Positions 20,091 to 31,799 of a stretch of DNA of 64,000 nt are shown piece by piece. Origin of the DNA: Rhizoclosmatium globosum (Eukaryota > Chytridiomycota > Chytridiomycetes > Chytridiales > Chytriomycetaceae); contig MCGO01000192.1 in assembly GCA_002104985.1 (NCBI GenBank), positions 1 to 64,000 of the forward strand. The letters run 5' to 3'. The position numbers and the translations under genes are program-made. The notes below the pieces were generated by a model. It worked only from the letters and a program-made list of their open reading frames with translations. It did no database searches and was not told the origin of the DNA. Every line of letters begins with the position of its first letter. The first letter of the stretch is position 1.

Positions 20091-23000
20091 ATGACCAACA
20101 CAGCTCGGACTCGGGCAATCCCCCGACACGCACCACCCACCACGAAAGCGGCCACCACCCGAGCAGCGACACCGACCGCGTCTAAATCCGTCTCGCCGAA
20201 ACGCGCAGCGCCAGCATCGCCGTCGCCGTCAGTGCGAATCCCAATGACATCTCTGTGGCACGCGACGCACGTGCCGCTGGTTGACCGGCTGATGGACGTT
20301 GCACTTTCGGACATTTCTGGTTCTGGTTCTGGTTCTGGTTCGGACGGCGCCGGCGACGACGTGCGCGTTGGAGTTGGAGCGTCCTTTCCTTCCTCATCAA
20401 ACAACAACCACCACAACCACAACAACAGCCAAACAACCCAAATCAACAACAAAGACCGCCGAATTCTGACGACGCTGCTTCAGTTTCTCGTGGCTCAGTT
20501 TGGTGTGGACACAGCTCCGGCGCAGGCAGCCTCGACTTCCTGTCGCCTGCAAGCTGCGAGCGCGTTTCTGGCCGCACTCAATTACTCCGTGTTCCTTGAC
20601 GCCGCTGCAGACAAAGACATTTCATTCACTGTGGAACGCGCAAGAGAACTGCGCCTTCTGACACTGATATCTCTCGCGGCCCTTTGTAAACAACTGGAAC
20701 CGTACGTTCATGTATTCCTTTCACTTCACCTGCGGACATTGACTCACTCAAAATAATTCAGGGAAAAGCTCAGGAAACTATTTAAACTGAACGTTATTAC
20801 TGATATCACTGACATGGATGATTCGGAGTTAGTCGTGGAAACATTTCAGGAATGTATTCTGTCATTGATCCAAATAGACCCATCACATCGATTACATGAA
20901 CGTCCTGATCCAGTCATGTTTCAAATTGCATGGCGAACTCATCTAGCCTTTCAAAACATTGTTGAATCCATCAACGCGGCTGCTGAAAAAGGCGGCGTCA
21001 AGGGCTTGATACTATGTGAATTCTTTTTGAAGGGAATATTGAAGGGCCTGACTCGCATCGCGAAACAAAATCCAACTTGTTCGCAGGCTCAACTGAAGGT
21101 ATAGCTTTGCCTGTACAACTTACAAACGCTATAGCTTCTAATATTTTGAAGGTCTTGGTCGCAATATTCGCAGACTGCACGCTTATGCTCAGTCGGTCAA
21201 TTACTTCTCTACCAATCTTGGCATCTCCCGGACCTCACCATCATCAGCCTAATTCTATTAAACTCATGTCACATCCTCTGTTACTCCTCAAACATATTGT
21301 GAATCCAATAGTTCGTCTGGCAATTTGGAACATATCTCTTCAGCTATTTATTTCTAACACTCTCCAAGATTTATCCATGTACATTAAATCAATATGCAAA
21401 GAAATCTCATCAAAGCAGCAATCATTGCGAAAAGGCGAGAAGAAAGTGTCATTTAAACATACTGGCTTTAAGTCTGCATACCAAACGTCTTCAGCTCTTC
21501 CGCCCGAGCGTGGAACGTTGCCATGGCTTGTCGCAGAAGCTTTGGCCTCTACAGCACACGTTGCAGGGTTTCTTGAAACTATTGGGAAATGGTGTTCCCT
21601 AGGAAACACTACAAACAGAGACAGTGAGGAAGAGAAATCAAGTTCGATTTGTTTACTAGATCACAAATCCGCTTTCGAAATTATTCAGTGGACATTATAT
21701 ACCCGCGTATACTCAACACGCCTTGTACAATTGTTTTTACTGCCGTTTTTAGAGCAGGTGGCTGCAATTGGAGGTTCTTCAAATTGGACCGAGTGCGAAG
21801 AAATCGTTGTCGGTGTTTATAACGGACGTATAGGGAAGGAGAAGATAGAGTTAGAAAAAGGAGCAACTGGTGAGAATTCTAACTATTTTAATTCGTTGTT
21901 TCTCAACTGGAATGTCAAGATACGTCACAACAGCCACAAAGTACAATACATTACCTTACGCGTTGGCTAATTACTACGGCATGTTCGCGAATCGATGAAA
22001 AGGGTCCTGTTTTCGAGGGGAAAGAGGACCACAAATCGGGGTTGACAGTTAAACAAGCTGTTGCAACAAACAAGCTTCCATCAGCAGAAGCCATGATTAA
22101 CCTGAGGAGGTTTTCAATTCGCTTGTTGGGCATCTTGACGAACGGAAATCGAGAGGTTGAATCTACTTATACAACTCATCATTAACTATGTACAGATTTC
22201 TCTCTGTCTGTTATCTTTGTTTGACGACCAAAATCCGGAAATTCGTCTTGCTGCTGCAAAAGCTCTTGCAGTGCGATCCTTAAATAATGATCCATCCCAT
22301 TTCCATATTCCCAATTCTACCGCTATCTCCGTCAATGCCGTGCATCACCGAGAAGATGGAACTTGTGTCTTTGATGATCCTCACGACGCGTATGGAATAG
22401 CACATTGGTTTAGGCAGAATGAGAATGATGGTGGAGGGTTGGTGACAGTTTCAAGGAGGGAAGATCGATGGGTAGGCTTACCAAGTGCATTAAAAGCACC
22501 CTTCAAGTACTTGGTTTGGTGCTTAGATGACTGTGTTGGGTACGAAGATGTGTGAGTGTTCCCCGTCGCAGCCCTGTTGTTAAGATTATTGAATCAAAAT
22601 ACAGCGATAATAGATGGCAAGGATCTGTAGAGGAACGTATCGCTTTTGGACAATGGGCGTATCATATCACAGAGCATATTTTCTCTTTGTGTCCTGGTGA
22701 GTGGAATATGCAATCCTGAACTCAACACTGACCAGGATGCAGTTGTCGCAAATTCAAAAATTTACCCTGCAGCTCCAAAAAGTAGCCAACTTCCTACCCT
22801 TTCGGATCCACGCCAAAAAGCAATCCTTAAGGTTGCTCATGATCTCTGTTCTCGAATTGAATCAAAATGCCCTGTAGCGCAAGGGCAGCCTCCAAAGGAA
22901 CAAGCACCGCATCCGTATACTAAAGAGCAGCACTTTGCGTTACGCCACTGTATCGTTCATATTGCCACAGGCATTGTCGAAGGATCCAAGGCTAATGCCA

Positions 23001-26000
23001 CAGATATTCCTCATTGTGACCACCGAGTTCTTCGCGCCTTTGGAATAACACTTCATCATTTGCGACATGACGAAACACCGCTTATCCGTACAATTGTCCT
23101 TGAGTCTCTTGCACGAGTGCTCGGCGTGGGAGTGCTAATTGAACGGGTACGCAGTATCCAATACCCAAGTGCAGAAATCGTACAAGACTTGCTTCCAAGT
23201 TTTTCACAACAAACAGCTTTATCGCCAGAGGCTTTGAGTAGCCTAGCCATTCTGTATCGACTTGTTCGTGGTGTCCACCCATTTGAAGGGGAAGATGAGG
23301 AAGTGAGGGTTCTTTGGGAGCCATATGTTGATACCGTCGAATCTCATCCCGGAGTGAAGGCTCTTCGTGAAGCCTTGTTGAATTTTGGGGAACTTGTGCA
23401 CTTACATGCTGTATTTCGAGGGCGAGAATTTGAAGTCAAGAGATTTGGAAAGAGTCATGGCCTTGCGGGGTATGGAGAGGAGAGGCGGGATGCAGGATTT
23501 GGGGGAGTTGAAATTCCGTTAGGTTCCCGGTTTCAATGGACACCAGCACACCAACAGAAAGAGGAGACAGCAAAGAACGACGTAGTTCAGAAACAAAAAG
23601 AGACTTTGGAGGAAAGAGAGAAAGCTTATCGTGATGAAGTAAGGGCAAGTTTGCGACGAAGTTGTCAAGTTCAAGTTCAGGAAAAACAAGAGTTGAATTC
23701 AACCCCGAATGAACACGTGCCTTCAAGAGAGTCAGTAATACTGCCACGAAATGTTATTGACGAATCTACGATCCTGAGGAACATTGCTGAGGAGGAAGCG
23801 AAAGTATTGGAAGAGTTTCGGGAGAGAATCCAGAGCAACGAAATCGAAAACTTGATGTTATCTGCCACAAGCAACTTGGACCAACATTCTCCAGAAGCAG
23901 TATATGTACCGCCACCGAAACGTGAACACCCAAATCGGCGAGTATCACAATCTGAGGATGTGCTGTTTCAAAATGGACGACAATCGAATTTGATGCCCAC
24001 TAGGCGTACGAGCTATTCACAGACTCAGGTTTCATCTTTACCAGATGAAGGGGCGAGTATATTATTCCGAAAGACTGAAAGGTACTTCCATGATGCGCTT
24101 GAAGCCATCAATCCCGGGACTCCTGCGTATTCTACGGGATGTTTAGACGAAGAACTTGAATCGATAATTAGCGAGCATGAAAATAGTTTGAAGCAATCAG
24201 CCGCTTCTATTCGTTCAAGCACAGCAGCTGATTTTCGTCGAGGAACTTCATCTCGACAATCAATGGACTCTATTCAAAATACTGCTCAACCCAAAGTTCT
24301 TACGGAAAAACAGCAAGAAGGTCCCTCCTTATTTACGCCGATCGATATCGGGGACACGAGCACAACGGCTGATAACGTCCCAATCGAAATCGGAAACCTT
24401 TCTTTCATGGACGAGAAAGTTCCCAACAGTGCACACACTCCTGTAGGGTCTCCACTTTCTCGGCGACTTTCTGGCACTGCCGCATCAATGAGCTCTCTTT
24501 CCAATTCCACAAGAAATGACAGAAAAAAGTTGGTTCATCAGTCTGAATTTACTTTGAGTGGCTCAAGGAGAACAACAATGATTCCTGAGGAGCCTATCTT
24601 TAGGCCTCAAATGACTTCACGAGAATCACCACTAGAAACTTTGGAAGCTGTCAGTAGAAAGTATATTATTCCCAGTCAACCGCAATCGGTATCATCTGCC
24701 ATCGGCAATGAAAATAATGAATCTTCTCCATCAGCCCGACGTCGCACGGAGCCGGCCGTAATGAATTCGCCTCCTCGACAAGTGATCACCTCAAACCAAA
24801 GTTCCCCATCACCAAAGTCAGAAAGAAGATTCATGCCTTCTTCCTCACTCTCATCAATATCTCAACCTGCTGCGAGAAGCTCTCTCCATAAATTTGATAA
24901 CAAAGCATCACCTACTGGACACTTGTTACCAAATCAAAGACCCGCTGTTTCAGTCGCCACTGCAACATCACTTCCGTCTTCACCCCGATTCTCCACGGTT
25001 AAGGCTTTTGGTTCTATGTCAGTGTCCACTGCAGCTCCATCCAAGCGTGATGCTGCCGTCGAAACAAGTTTGGTGTTTATTCAACATGAGAGTAACCAGA
25101 AGAAGCTTGTAGACGCAGGCGTTGGTAACAGCAGCAGTGTTTTATCTCCGAATTCTCGTCCGGTTCCAATGATTGGCGTTACTCCGGCTACTCCTTTGAG
25201 CCAAGCTCCTCCTCCAATCTCAAGTTCTGTTCCGGTAAAATTAAATTCCTCTTCAGTTGGTCAAATAACCTCAACAACATCCGCATCTGCTACAGCCATC
25301 CAAAATACGTGGCTGTTGAGACGTATGGACTATGCAAAGAGCCCCTCCCAAACACCAGCTCCAGTCAAGTCTCCGTCAATGAGAAGTAAGCTATCTCGCG
25401 CTGGCTCTACAAGTATTCAGGATACATCTCCGTCTTCCCCTAGATTGGCTATAACCTCGGGCAACATTAATAACGTTGAAAGGTATCCGGACTCTGTGTT
25501 ACTTGGGGTAGCAGACGGAGGTCGAATGGATGTAGAAGAATTATCCAAGCCGGACCTTGAAAGTGACCTTAATCGAAGAGAACAAGAGCTTGATGCCAAG
25601 TTGGTTACTTTAGACGCATTCTTGGCTGGCAACGGGCTACACATTGTGGACGCAAACGAAGCTGGTGTAACGACTGATTTTGGAGGTATTGAAGATGCCA
25701 GTCAGCTTGCGTGCGATGAGAGCAACTTCTTTGCAGAAAATGAATTCATTCGAAGAAGTTACGTTGATACACCACAGCAAAACGAACATACTGATTCAAA
25801 CAATCTGAATGATACAAATTCTAATTTTGGTCAAACATTCGGAAGTTCTGTGGACGACATGTTGAAGGGCTCAGAATCCCGATATGGGTTTTTCTCGTCG
25901 AGGATCTGACCCATTCTTTGGGGGAGTTCAATATGATCATCAATCATCTCATCAAACACCGAATCAGACGGAAGCGCGTAAAGCTTCGGCTCCGTATACG

Positions 26001-27042
26001 GGAATGTCTGTTTTCCGAAATGATTCCATGAATGAGCCAAGTGGAATACCTGTAACTCCTGGAAGTCCCATCAGTTTTGAATGGACTCAAAGCCAGGTTG
26101 ATGTGAGCGTCGCGAATAGGAATCAGAGTTTGTTGGTGGATCAACAAGAATTGGATGATTTTGAATTTGATGAACAAGATCAACGTAGAATGTCGATGGA
26201 ACTTGCTCAAAGAAATGGTATTCCAGAAATGGTGTCTTCCTTCACTGACCCTTTTTAATTACAGAACACCTAAGTCCACAAAGGCCCCAGACAACCCATG
26301 CGCCCACGTTATCGTTCTTTAAAAACATCCCGTCCTTTTCTAACATTGCCGCAAATATGTCAACATCCATGGTTCGACCAAGAACTCGAGCTGCATTGGA
26401 ATTAGTCTTGCGACATTTGGTGTTTGCTCGTTCTCCTCCTGCAAACCAAGCACCTCTAAAACTTGACCAAGACGATATGATTGATTACTATGAGCTGTAT
26501 TCTGATGGGCTTGTGTATGGAAGCTTGGTGAATCTTGCGGCCTTTCCTGTTGCCGGAAGTGGATCTTTTCGTTCACAGTCCCTACAGAGTGAACGAGATG
26601 AGGCGCCTGTGAGCGAAGCCCTTCATCCACTACTCAAGAGCGTATTTCAACTGGATATGTCTCTGATGGTTGACTTATGTGGACCTATGACTATGGGAAG
26701 AGTTGCTTCGCAGTCAATTTCAGAATTAGAGAGAAACGGATCCAAGCGCCTGCATAAATGGTACCGTTCAGTATTTGAAGCCATTTGTGATTTTAATTTT
26801 CAAATAGGCTTGCTGGACTTACAGAGCTCCATCGCTTCTTACTCTCAACTTCAAGGGCTATTTTCCATCTAGAAAAGCAACTTAACTGCCAACTTACTCT
26901 AGCTCAGGCTATGGTAGTTGTGAAAGATCAAATTTCTGTTGCGAGAATGACTGGCGGAGTTGAAGGGACACATTTTGGAGGTGGCACTAAAGACTCGGCT
27001 ACGTTCATGGAATGGGTATCTGTATGTTGTAATAACTTGTAA
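20091..27042 (+). CDS. Very large Ser-rich, HEAT/ARM-like protein, function unknown
   Basis: A continuous series of about ten exons can be joined in frame from ATG 20091 to TAA 27040-27042. Examples: exon 20091-20701, intron to 20761, and exon from 20762. The first ~700 residues are helical and resemble HEAT/ARM repeats (NPEIRLAAAKALAVRSLNND is one). The middle (about 23.5-26.2 kb) is low-complexity and Ser/Pro/Gln-rich with many SP and RxxS sites. The C-terminal ~230 residues are helical again (LERNGSKRLHKW, LAGLTELHRFLLSTSRAIFH, LNCQLTLAQAMVVVKDQI). I see no catalytic motif or membrane segment. The join near 25,880 needs either an intron of uncertain donor or a one-base correction. Possible roles are a trafficking or signalling scaffold. 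The gene ends 21 bp from the converging sirtuin stop. Confidence 0.55.
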
Positions 27043-27063
27043 ATAAAGCTATTCGATGCTTCT

Positions 27064-27997
27064 TTATTTTTCTGATGCTAGCATCTTTGTGACTTCAGGG
27101 AGAATGTGGTCACTCGAATCATCAATCCACAAATCCACCAACTCACGACCTCGAAACTCTCCCAAATTAACTGCAGCAATACGGTGCCCAAGAGAATGAG
27201 CATGTTTTAATAGCCTGAAGGAAGAGAACACTGCCAAACTTGAACCCACAATCAGCAAATGGCTAGCATCATCAATCATCTGGAATGACCTATCCCTGAC
27301 ATCTTGACGCATATTTTCTCCAAAGAACACAACATTCGGCTTATACACTCCTACATGACAGGATGAACAGGGCGGGTATTGAAACTTGTCATAGTCCCAC
27401 TGAATTTCGACGTCACCGTCGGGTCTCTCTTCTCTCACACCAATTGTCATTTTCTCAGGCTTACTAAGCTTTTCGTGGAATGATGGATTGAGATTCCACA
27501 GATCCTGCTGAAAAGATTCACGAGGGACAGTGTGGCCACAGTTTAAACAACCAACTTCATGTAGAGTGCCATGCATTTCGAGGACGTTATCTTTGCCTAA
27601 TAATCCATCCACATTCTGAGTAATTATCCCCGCCTTAACCCACCCCGCCTTCGCCAGCTTATCTAACGATTGATGTGAAATGTTCGTCTTCGCATCCTTA
27701 ATAGATTGCCATCCAACGAAAGAGCGCGCCCAATAACGTTGTCTGAATTCATGTGAAGCTGTGAATTTTTGGAAAGTAATGGGTGTATAGTCCTTGTTGC
27801 GTTTGTAAACTCCGTTGGGACCACGATAGTCTGGAATTCCAGAGCCTGTTGATAGGCCGGCACCTATTTGTTTAAAAGTTGTGTTAGCTAGGAAGGTCTA
27901 ATGCACAGACCTTACCAGTCAAGACCACCAATTTACCACGAGCTTCACGAATAAATGAAGCGATTTGCTGAACATGAGCGGTATGAGCTTTGTTCAT
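27064..27997 (-). CDS. SIRT4-like (class II) NAD-dependent sirtuin
   Basis: Exons beginning MNKAHTAHVQQIASFIREAR, then VVLTGAGLSTGSGIPDYRGP across an intron, carry the NAD-binding GAGxSxxSGIPDYR motif. SHEFRQRYWARSFVGWQSIK is a SIRT4-family signature. The catalytic block ITQNVDGLLGKDNVLEMHG includes the active-site His, and zinc is held by CLNC and CSSC pairs. PNVVFFGENM and LIVGSSLAVFSSFRLLKHAH complete the Rossmann fold. SIRT4-type sirtuins are usually mitochondrial deacylases, lipoamidases or ADP-ribosyl-transferases. An in-frame ATG at 28060 would overlap the divergent sideroflexin start, so the internal ATG at 27997 is preferred, although the longer form would add a possible targeting sequence. 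Confidence 0.9.
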
Positions 27998-28052
27998 TTG
28001 ACAGTGAAGTCGGTTGATGCCGGGTTGATTGAAAAGAAAAGATTCAGAAAGA

Positions 28053-29327
28053 ATGACCATCGACCTTTGTAAGGCCGTCGTTTCTTCGATTCAATCGCGC
28101 TAATCAACATTCAAATTCGCCAGCCAAACCACGATACGATCAAGGGACCTACATTGGCCGTTTGAGGCACTTTTCTGAAGTTACAGATCCAAGGTGCGAC
28201 TATCATTCTCAAGCATGACCTCTGCTAATTAGGCTCTACGGACAGAAACTTGCTTGCAACGGATTCGCAGTTGCAAGCGGCAAAGGATCTTGTCAGCAAC
28301 TATAAGGTGAGTGTTGGATTCATTGGCTCCAAAGACTAACATCATTCAACCATGGCAGCTCGGAAAAGCCGACCCAAATATTCCTGAAGAAACTTTGTGG
28401 AAGGCAAAGAAGCGTATGTTGTTTCCCTGTGATAAGCATTGAGTCTAAGGTTTCGTAGTTGTGGACTCCACGTTCCACTCCGACACTGGCGAAAAGATCT
28501 TGTTGCCTTTCCGAATGGCTTGTTTTGTTCCAACCAATGCTCTTATTGTTGCTGGAATGCTTGTTCCAAACCCATCTGTAAGTTTCTTCAATATCTGGAA
28601 AGCTTAGATAACACAACCACCAGATTGCGTCCATCATTTTCTGGCAATGGATCAATCAGTCTGTCAATGTTGCATTCAACTTTGCTAATGCTAACAAGAC
28701 AACTGAGATGAATATGTCTGAAACTGTGTGTGAGTGACTTAACACATTTGAGAGAATCTATATGTTTACTGATGTTCATTAGTTGCATACAGTACTGCTG
28801 TGGCATCTTCATGCACGATTGCTGTTGGATTAAATCAATACGTTCAAAGAGCGAAGGGCTTCTCTCCTTCAACTCTGATGATGATGGGTCGAGCTGTTCC
28901 ATTTGTGGCTGTAGCTGCCGCTGGTACCCTGAACGTATTTTTGATGAGAAGCAAAGAAATTCAAGAAGGAATTTCTGTTTTCAACAAGGACGGGGAGACT
29001 GTGGGCAAGAGTCAGAATGCAGCTTGGTCTGGAATTTCACAAGTGGCCGTCTCCCGTGTTGCTACAGCTTTCCCTGCTGTTTTCCTTCCAAGTGTGATCA
29101 TGTCTCAACTTGAAAAAACCAAGTTCTTGAAGTCCAACCCCCGTTTGCATGCTCCTTTGAACTTGCTCACCATTTGTGGATCGTTGATGGCTGCTTTGCC
29201 TTGTGCTGTTGCTCTCTACCCACAAATTGCTGAAGTGCCAGTGGAAAAGCTTGAACCACAGTTTAGACAGTTGAGAGGAAATGATGGGGAAAGAATCAAG
29301 ACTCTTTACTTCAACAGAGGACTCTAG
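28053..29327 (+). CDS. SFXN: Sideroflexin (mitochondrial serine transporter family)
   Basis: Five or six exons. The first is MTIDLS from ATG 28053, spliced (gtaagg...cgccag) to KPRYDQGTYIGRLRHFSEVT, then DPR|NLLATDSQLQAAKDLVSNYK. The family motifs TLWKAKKLVDSTFHSDTGEK and CFVPTNALIVAGMLVPNPS follow, then FWQWINQSVNVAFNFANANK, GLNQYVQRAKGFSPSTL, RAVPFVAVAAAGTLNVFLMR and GISQVAVSRVATAFPAVFLP. The C-terminus PRLHAPLNLLTICGSLMAAL and on matches SFXN1/3. Four to five membrane helices are evident. Sideroflexins import serine into mitochondria for one-carbon metabolism. All hallmark segments are present, so it is very likely functional. The start lies 55 bp from the sirtuin start on the other strand. 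Confidence 0.93.
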
Positions 29328-29852
29328 TTCCCATCTACAGGTATCAGTGCGACCATTGTATAATACAAATAAAGCTCGTGGGATACAATCTTGCTTGGCT
29401 AATTAGTATTTTGATTTCGACCAACCAGGGGTTTAAGCATTTGGAACACGGCGGGATGGCCCTTGTCCGAGTTTTGTCACTCGAAAAAACAGCCACCCTT
29501 TGCCCACACATCGGTGCAGCATCAATCCACTCTACGCGATTCTTCAATCACTTTCTGGTCGAAAAGCTTCAATTTGATTGAATCACCTTGTCGACAATCA
29601 TTTGAAACCTTACAGTACAAGAACTCATTTTGACAGCTTGGTGGGAGACCCTCTTCGGACGCCTTTCTTCCCAATCACCAGTTTCTGTATCCGAATGGCA
29701 GCAGCTAGTCTCGTTATGCTCTCGCAACAACATCAAAATCCGCTCGCATATAATTCAGAGGTGGAAGCTGGACCGAATATGTATTCTGATTCGGAACCAC
29801 CGCAAACATACAACAACCAACCGCGCGCAACTACTATGTGCCTGGAGACGAA
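29328..29852. other. Intergenic stretch before the unknown gene at 29853
   Basis: This 525-bp stretch contains short open frames on the plus strand that do not join cleanly to the next gene. One reads MAAASLVMLSQQHQNPLAY from ATG 29695 and stays open to about 29856, but in a different frame from the following exon, with no plausible acceptor between. It may be 5' UTR with an upstream reading frame. AATAAA near 29366 probably serves the sideroflexin transcript. Nothing else was recognised. Confidence 0.4.
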
Positions 29853-31587
29853 ATGATTAATGAAGCTGGTTTGGAAGCTATGGAAGCTGAAATTGACCTA
29901 AAGGTGTGTCTGACCCGCCATGGCGCAGCATTTTGACATTTCTCTTACATCCTCTTTTTAGATTCTGGTAACTAAAGCATGTGCACTTTGTACTCTTTTT
30001 CTGACGTTGCAAATAGAATCAGGTGTCTGGAGATGCTCTAGAAGTTAGGCAGGACAAGTGAGGCGTAAAGAAATAATGATAACGACCTTCTAAATTGCAA
30101 CATAGATTTAAAAGACTGTGACAGCAGTCCAAGCTATTGTAGCAAAAAAGCTCTACCGTGCCAAAAGTGTCAGTCTAGAACTCTACTTCAAAGAACACTG
30201 GAAGGTAATATAGTTATGCCTTTTCACTTCAACAGAATCTTACTTTCCTTAGATTTCACGGGCTCAAGTCTATCGATTTTTGGACTGTGCCGCAGTTCTC
30301 CAACACCTGGATGGATTCACTCGTATACCTATTCGGGAACGTCTCTGTAGGACACTCAAAAGTCTAGCAAAAAATCGACACGATATTCGGATTCTATGGG
30401 CAGCCTGTTTATCTCAAATTCAAGGAAACACTGACACCATCACGTCGACTATGCTAAATCACCTTTGGACTGACTTGCTTGCCGAAAGGAAAGTGTCAGG
30501 AATACCTGAAGCAAACTTGGTTTTGCCGCTGGGATGGACTGATGCTACATGGGAAAAACGAATGGATGGCATTGCTAAAGAGTATGGCGGTGAATGGATG
30601 TCCGATGACGGTATTAGAGTCCCTACCACTCCTGCCCCAGCTCTTGGAGGATCAACATCATCGATGCAGCCTACAATTAAGTCTGAACAGCCATCCCCTG
30701 AATCTAGTCATCCTCCGCCACAAACAGAACCTTTTTGGAACTCTTTCTGCTCTAAACATAAGGCTCCAATATTTTCTGATGTTTCAACACTTTTGGAAAG
30801 TAGTGATAGTGAGGGAGGCTGTGAGCAGCATCAACCTTTCACAAGTGAAGAGCTCACAGCTCTTGTTCATAGTCTATCCAATGTTGATAGACGAAATCAT
30901 CACCTGGAGTACTTCGAAAATGGCGAATGGAAACACGCGAGAAGTTTCCACTGGCGCGTTCGAGCGAACAATGTCAACAATGAGCAAACATTGGGAAGTG
31001 TTGAACCTGCAATCATGTTAACAAACGCTCCTGCTATGCTACCTCCGCCTCCAAAATCTATAAGGCCTTACAAGAAAGCATCGCGGCCAAAAGCACTCTC
31101 TGCGAAACGGAGTTCAAGCTCTCGGTATATTGACGAATCATCTGACTTTGCACCTACACAAGCTGTACCTGTAGCCGCAGAACCGCCACATCCCAGTAAG
31201 CATAGACGGGAACTGGAAGAATATGTTGAGGAAGATACTGACGGAGAAGACAACTCAAGCGACTACTATGATGACGCAGCCCTTCCATCTCGAATCAAGA
31301 AGAAACCAAGATGTCTGACAAACAAATTTGCCTCAACATCCTCTGTCGGCGCTGTTTCAAACGTTGAATTTCTTTCAGATGCCATAGCAGACGAAGTGAT
31401 GGAATCTTGTTGGAAAGACTTTGCGCCAGAGGAGCTTGAAGCTGTGGCTGTTCTCCAAAAGTACCGCTTTGATAGACAAAGTGCTAGCCCGGTTCTACAC
31501 ATGAATCAAGGTCCAGAAGCACAAAGTCGGCCAACAACTTGGAATAGAAATTCAGATCGTTTCCCTGAACTTAACACAGCACTTTAA
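29853..31587 (+). CDS. Protein with a helix-turn-helix-like N-terminal domain, unknown
   Basis: At least four exons. From MINEAGLEAMEAEIDLK (ATG 29853) the model passes through a Leu-rich exon to AVQAIVAKKLYRAKSVSLEL, YFKEHWK and, after an intron, ISRAQVYRFLDCAAVLQHLD then RERLCRTLKSLAKNRHDIRI. The unit LYFKEHWKISRAQVYRFLD resembles helix-turn-helix modules seen in some bacterial phage and plasmid proteins (an LEEYCKxxWNISRSRAYQLI-type pattern), but this is pattern memory, not a search. The C-terminal 250 residues are disordered, with an acidic run (EEYVEEDTDGEDNSSDYYDD) and basic patches (KKKPRC) suggesting a nuclear protein. A last conserved-looking helix is MESCWKDFAPEELEAVAVLQ. A DNA-binding role is an inference. 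The 5' end is uncertain. Confidence 0.5.
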
Positions 31588-31799
31588 TTGCATAAGATAT
31601 GGGTTGGTTGGTATTCTGCATTCGAAGTCTATGGTGATGAATATTCCTTGTTTCTATTTATTTGTTCTTTGAGAATGTCTTCAGCAATAAGTTAATATAC
31701 ATTAGTGTCCAAAGTGAATTCGTTTATTACACCGAGCTTCTGAAAGAGAAACTTAAATAACGTACTATCCAAATAAGCCAAAAAAGTTGACCTCCACAC

